Below, piece by piece: positions 59,006 through 64,000 of a stretch of DNA of 64,000 nt (the first letter of the stretch is position 1; the number at the start of each line of letters is the position of its first letter). The notes under the pieces are model-generated. The model had not been told where the DNA came from and did no database searches. It was given only the letters and a program-made list of their open reading frames with translations. Both the position numbers and the translations under genes were made by a program. The stretch comes from Chalara sp. BL73 (Eukaryota; Ascomycota; Leotiomycetes; Helotiales): the NCBI GenBank assembly GCA_918026815.1, contig CAKJVC010000166.1, positions 1 to 64,000 on the forward strand, given 5' to 3'.

Positions 59006-59590
59006 AGTGCGAGGAATAAAGGCATGGTGGAATTGTGCACTAATGAAAATAAAGTTATTGCCGTATCGTGAATCAATCTCAAAATATAAGCTAATATAGT
59101 TCTGGTAGTGCTCAGCTGGAGATGTCTGCCAGCCTTGTAGACAAGGAAATAGACCTCGTATGGGTGCTGTTTGCACAGTGAATCGATAATATTAATTTAG
59201 TAATAGGGTGCCTAGCCGTTATCGTTGCATATAATCGATCTTTAAAACAAATACTTGGACTCAGATATCTGGTAAATTCTGCTACATAAGCTTAGAAGGT
59301 TGTGAGTCTTGGTCATTTTGGAAGTTTGTTTCAAGATTCTTTCTATGCACTCTTCAAACAATATTTACTGTACTAGAGGCAATCAAGCTTTTCTTGTAAC
59401 ATCTCTTTTCTACATACTGACATAGCTGGAAGACCTGGATCTTGAAATCATCATCAGGATACATAACTGGTAATTCCAATTATGCGGCTACGCCACGTTA
59501 TAAAAGAGGCTGAAGCAATAAGCTTAATACACATCAATACACAAGCTTCTCGATTCACCTATGAGAAAAAGCAGGTCGTTCCCCACGAAT
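59006..59590 (+). pseudogene. Long dispersed repeat, copy B (relic of zinc-finger gene 3' end)
   Basis: Aligns with 50425-51290. The first 180 bp match the last two exons and final intron of the zinc-finger gene, but reading is broken (for example stops replace codons of the ACWYC region). The remaining 400 bp match the downstream flank. It lacks the 250-bp LTR of copy A and keeps more C and G. Both copies end near CTTCTCGATTCAC followed by AAAAAGCAGGTCG. Confidence 0.82.
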
Positions 59591-60022
59591 GCGACATCAC
59601 CCTTCTGGGACTATCTTGCGATAAATTTGACGACAAGAACATCCTTGATGCGTAATGGGATTGTTACAATTGAATCCGGGTTCCCAGATGAAAAAGGCCC
59701 ATGCTGTTGGCTGCCTTGCTAATGCCATGGAATTTTCAGCCCCCACATTGCCTTCCCATAACGAAAGGGTTGCCCTCGGAGAGGCAGTGCAGTAAAAAGG
59801 GGGGAAGAGGCTCTAAGTACCAGCTGCTTGTTCTATTTTGATAACGGCCGTTAAAAAATTTCGCCACAGTGAAAAAACCCCCAAATCGAAGCCCAGATGG
59901 CTCTGTGATACATAGAGCAGACATAGAAAAGTAGCTCGTGCCTTCTATCATCCTGTCGTTCATTCTACGAGAGCTAGAGAATTAGATGCGATCAAGAAGT
60001 TAATATCAGTTGTAAAGCAAAA
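59591..60022. other. Intergenic, no gene seen
   Basis: Upstream flank of the membrane-protein gene. No exon or repeat was recognised. Confidence 0.4.
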
Positions 60023-62183
60023 ATGCCGTATTTGTTCCTACTTTTCATATACGCCTCAATACTTTCCAGTTCTTACGTCCAAGCTGTCAAACGAGCACCA
60101 CATTCAAGAACTATTCCCACCGTCGGCAAATTCAACATACATATTCCAGACCCGGTCTTAAGATTCAGAACAAGGAATGCCACTGAATTCGAAACTGCTG
60201 TCGATTGTCTGTATGATAGAGACAAGAAGTGGGTCGTGGACCATGAAGCAGATCTTCCAACAGACAAAGAAGAGGAAGAAGAGCTTGAACATCTCGTCCA
60301 AGAATGCCATCTCAGCCAGCGACCTATCGGAATCTGGAAATTGCATAACGATACTGTTGCGAAGGCGCGGGCAGAATACAGTAACCGCATCCAAGGACAT
60401 ACCGGAGGTAAAAAGGGGCTTTGGCTGGATCAAAAATTAGACCTCGCAGAAATCTACTTGAGCCTCCTTGAGCAGACACAGAAAATTCTGGCGTATGGGA
60501 CCTTAGAGTCCTTCATGGGCGTGGGGATCCATGTTGAATGTCAGGATGCGATCAGTCAATCGATGACGAACGCGAGTGAGTGGGACAAAATTGGTCAAGG
60601 TGCTGCGACAACTGTGATGGCGCTATTGCCGACAATTCTTGCCTTCGGTAACCTGTAAGCATGTGCAGTGGCATTTCTTGGCTAGAAATTATGCTTACCA
60701 AGCAATAGCTATGTACCTCGCAGCTCTGAGGCTTTCGCAACGAGCTGGTTGGTCGGTCTCGGTGCAGCGTTATTCACTTTTGGTCTGCCAGTAAGAAGCG
60801 TATGTGTTACAATTCTGTCTGAAAAAAAAGGGATAATGTAATTGATAGAGAAATAGCGCAACGCCGTCCCATCCTCGCGCTTGGTGAAGCTAGGCACATA
60901 TGGCATCAAACCTCTAAGTCTGATCGCGGACCTGGGGAAAAGAACGATCAAACATACAGAGCTGTCTACGCTTTACGAGTGGACGACGAACCCCAAAGAT
61001 AAAGCTTACATGACCGACTTTTCAACAATTCGAGAGAAAGCGCTGTACAAGTGGCAGGAAAGACTACACTACTGGCAAGTACCTGCTGTAATCATTGCGG
61101 CACTACAAGCAGTCATATTTGCATTCGCCCTTGAGCCTTTATTCAGAAGTTATGGAGTACCACGATTCATATTTGCCTGTGCAAACCACAAGTAAGTCCC
61201 CAACGCTTATGCCACATAGCTGCTCTAATCTATACCAGTTGGACTGCTCTCTACCTTTTATCGAGCGCAATTATTAGCTCAGGCTTTCGATTTGTCATGT
61301 GGCAACTTAGCGAGCACGAGTTAGTGAGTGGTAAGTATTCTGCCCCACGGCACAGCTTATATGTTGATTCCGGCTAGTTTACGCCTTATCAAACCGTGCG
61401 AAAGCAAGTCTCCGCCGCCTTATCAATGACGTGCCCCAGCATGAAAGAAGAAGCACTCTGACAGAGCTGCCGCCTTTGTATCCTCCGCTGATCTCTACCA
61501 TCAGATCCATTCCACAGAGGATTACTGGAAAGGTTCAGCATGACCATCCTAGAGATGCGCATTGGCAACCTATAAAAGACTACGTGCAGTATTTCGCTGC
61601 CATTTTCCATACCCCGGTAGGAACGATGAAAAGCGGTTTTATCAACACAAAAGCGTCACCGCGCTGGCGGCCACTGCTCATTTTACTTCACCTCTCTACT
61701 GTCGGTCGACCGCAGATCAAAACCCTATTCACCGGGTTCATAGAGGCAGTCTTACTCCTCATATTAACCTTCTTTTTTGCCTCGCAATGGGGCGGAAACC
61801 TATACATCACTATGCTTGCACTTACCATGCTTTTGATCTTTGTTACGCTTGGCAGAGCGCTAGCATTGGTCTATGTATGGTTCTCGGCGAGAATTTGGGG
61901 CCTGCATGTTATCAATTGTGACGAGGAAGAGGAGATTCGCGGATGCATGCGGATCTTGTGTAGTATGGAGGATGCCATGGTTACAGTGAATGGAGCACAC
62001 TACTATAATGGCTATCGGCTTGATTTCATTGGAGGTGCTTTTCGGCGGTGGAAAAACGAGTACTCGCGAGGGGTGTATGATGAAGATTTCTCTAGGGAGG
62101 AGGAGGAAGCAGCGTCGAGCCCGAACACCGAGCGATCAGGGCTAAGGAAGGATGAGATATTGAATGATTCGAAGTTGGTGTAA
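60023..62183 (+). CDS. Multi-span membrane protein, unknown function
   Basis: Not recognised. Five exons (60023-60654, 60709-60799, 60857-61191, 61239-61330, 61378-62183) join in frame to about 651 residues. The N-terminus MPYLFLLFIYASILSSSYVQ looks like a cleavable signal peptide. A soluble, Glu-rich region of about 170 residues follows (EEEEELEHLVQECHL), with cysteines. Hydrophobic segments then appear: TVMALLPTILAFGNL, WLVGLGAALFTFGLPV, VPAVIIAALQAVIFAFAL, ALYLLSSAIISSGFRF, FIEAVLLLILTFFFAS and ITMLALTMLLIFVTLG. The tail is acidic (SREEEEAASSPNTERSG). The pattern suggests an exposed N-terminal domain on a six-helix membrane body. Similar lineage-specific proteins are common in moulds, and no function can be assigned. 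Confidence 0.8.
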
Positions 62184-62590
62184 AGATGTTACAAAAGCGA
62201 AATGAAACAAGAATTGATTACAGATGGGTCATATGGGTTCTTGCGTAAAGTCTAAAGAAACAATACATTGAGAACTCCGACCCATGTTAGTATCATTCAA
62301 CTGGAAGATTGAGTCAAATTTATGCATCGCATGGGACTCTGTCTGTAAATTATGATTGAATTGTGCGCGGAAGGGTAGTAAAAGCATCATCTGCCATCTG
62401 TTCGCGATGAGAGAATATTATTTGCATGTGTTTATTTGCTACGATACAGCAACATGCTTCAAGCGTACGGGCTAGTAGAAATCTCTATGGCAGGTAACTT
62501 GACGGCTATCTTAATTTCAACGCTTTATACGCAAGATTATTGCGATATCACTTATATTGCGTCATAAGAGTCGTGATAAGGAATTTAGGC
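62184..62590. other. Intergenic between convergent genes
   Basis: The 3' flanks of the membrane-protein gene and the helicase. No gene was recognised. Confidence 0.45.
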
Positions 62591-64000
62591 TCAGTTCAGC
62601 AAAGATCGCAGGTGCTGCAGCCTCGCAAACCCATCTTCGGCAGGTCTCCTTTTATCAGTAGTAAAAGCCTCCGCCGCAATTGTCCTTTTCAGCTCCTGCG
62701 TCGCCAGTACTTGTTCTTCAAAAGATCCGCGCACCAGGTATCTGATAGTCTTCACTTCTTTCTTCTGTCCCAGTCTATGGATTCGACTGAGAGCCTGCTC
62801 CTCCATCATCGGGTTCCATTGTGGCTCCATTAGATATGCACGTGAAGCAGCTGTAAGATCTAGCCCTGCGCCGCCACATGTAATGGAGACAAGTATCACC
62901 TGAATTGAAGGATCACTTTGGAAGCTTTGAATTGCCCGATCGCGGTTTTTACCAGAATGTTGCCCATCGATCCTAGTGTATCTTATAGAGGCTTGATGAA
63001 ACAATGACTCAATAAGATCGAGGGTGTAGGTCCAATAGGAGAACACAACACTAAGGGGATGGTTAGCTTCTACTTTTCACTCACCCAGCTTATCTTACCT
63101 CTTCTCATCACTGCTTTCTTTTATACTTTGTAGCAGTGTCTTGAGTTTTGTTGAAGCCAGACCATTGGAGGTGACTGGAGGTGGCCAAAGGCCTGAGGGC
63201 TCGGCCGTAGCCACAACATCTGTTTCGTGCGTCCAGGATACTTCAATACTCTTACATGCTGGCCGATGTTGACAAAGAGGAGTTTCCCGGCCACTTGGAT
63301 TGTCTTTCTTGCATGGTGCGCAAGTCAATGTCAAACATTGAGACAGAAAGGGTTTGGGGAAGTCAGATATAGAGCCGCGAACGCTACCGTCTGTGAGAAT
63401 ATTACAACAAATTGAGCAGACTGCTTGTCCAGCACAATAAATTGTCTCGAAGGCTTTGGTTGCAGTTTTCTTATTCCAGTTCTGCATCTCTTGTGGCTCA
63501 ATATTCGGGATCATACCACCTTCCCGTTTTGTGTGTGCTAATCCATGGTTACAGATAAGACGCAGTTCGTTGAGCCATTGCAAGGCATTAAGATACTGTT
63601 TGGGTTTAAGGGGATTGGATGAAAGCGCATCGTCGAACATGCCAACTGCTCTATCTTTGGCTGCATCGTAGAACTCCCTCTCCTCGGAGCTTAAGTGCAG
63701 GTATTGTACCTCATCATTCCTTTTAGGAAGGTCTATGATGGATTTGTTTCTGCATAGTGAAATGCATTTAATCAGCCTTCTCATTCGTGTAATATCCTTC
63801 TCATCGGATTTAAGCCATGGTTTGACAATTTCGTTATAGAAGATCTTTGGGTCGGAGAAAGGGTACATCTGTAAGAACTCTAGCAGGCTTGCAAAGTCAT
63901 CTACTCGATTCTGGATTGGCGTCCCTGTCACAACCCAACGATTTGTCGCATGCAGTGCACATGCTGCTTTGGCCATCGAAGTCATTCGATTTCTTATCAT
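62591..64000 (-). CDS. SNF2-family helicase (Rad5/Rad16-like), 5' part outside window
   Basis: A DNA-dependent ATPase of the SNF2 superfamily. The visible part begins at the right edge inside the first helicase lobe (MIRNRMTSMAKAACALHATN, then WVVTGTPIQNRVDDFASLLE) and runs through LQWLNELRLICNHGL. A cysteine-rich insertion follows (CSICCNIL ... CLTLTCAPCKK), which resembles a degenerate RING as in the Rad5/Rad16/HLTF group. After an intron (about 63049-63097) the second lobe reads VVFSYWTYTLDLIESLFHQA, YTRIDGQHSGKNRDRAIQSF, VILVSITCGGAGLDLTAASR, LMEPQWNPMMEEQALSRIHR and LGQKKEVKTIRYLVRGSFEE. The stop is at 62591. A role in DNA repair or chromatin is inferred from the subfamily. Walker A lies beyond the window. 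Confidence 0.92.

Noticed and set aside
1..64000. CRISPR arrays, rRNA genes or prokaryotic operons
   Set aside because: No regularly spaced repeats or rRNA sequence; spliceosomal introns throughout show a fungal nuclear genome.

Overview
The window is genomic DNA of a filamentous ascomycete (Pezizomycotina). Evidence: genes are split by short introns of about 45-100 bp with GTAAGT-like donors and CTAAC branch points, and the gene set is typical of mould genomes (HET-domain protein, NACHT-ankyrin STAND protein, Zn2Cys6 regulator, GMC oxidoreductase). One repeat pair also shows C-to-T/G-to-A decay resembling repeat-induced point mutation (RIP). A leotiomycete is plausible, but this is an impression rather than a proof.

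Layout. 1-25 kb is mostly conserved housekeeping sequence rich in secretory-pathway and autophagy genes: alpha-COP (minus, runs off the left edge, six frame breaks), the ER glycoprotein folding sensor UGGT (plus, divergent from alpha-COP), a Myb-like unknown, mitochondrial ribosomal protein uS17m, a MIT-AAA ATPase, a mitoferrin-type carrier, ATG9, and COG6 divergent from ATG9. 25.7-30 kb is a NACHT-ankyrin gene, followed by a GMC oxidoreductase and N-myristoyltransferase. 36.5-38.8 kb is a HET-domain gene flanked by AT-rich DNA. 40-43.5 kb holds the clathrin adaptor GGA divergent from the rRNA-modifying enzyme TSR3. A small secreted cysteine-containing protein follows at 44.3 kb.

45-60 kb is the dynamic part. 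A DUF7580-like gene is cut by an 814-bp Mutator-like non-autonomous transposon with 9-bp target duplications. It sits head to head with a C2H2 zinc-finger gene that ends in a Zn-cluster-like motif. Partial copies of both genes lie further right (54.1-54.6 kb and 59.0-59.6 kb). The downstream part of the zinc-finger repeat is AT-shifted relative to its copy and carries a 250-bp solo LTR with AAAAG duplications. A 5'-truncated aldo-keto reductase and a sugar-kinase relic lie nearby. Intact genes in the same stretch are an intronless L-asparaginase II and a Zn2Cys6 regulator just upstream of it in the same orientation.

60-64 kb carries an unrecognised multi-span membrane protein and the C-terminal part of a Rad5/Rad16-type SNF2 helicase that runs off the right edge. 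No CRISPR array, rRNA or convincing tRNA was seen.
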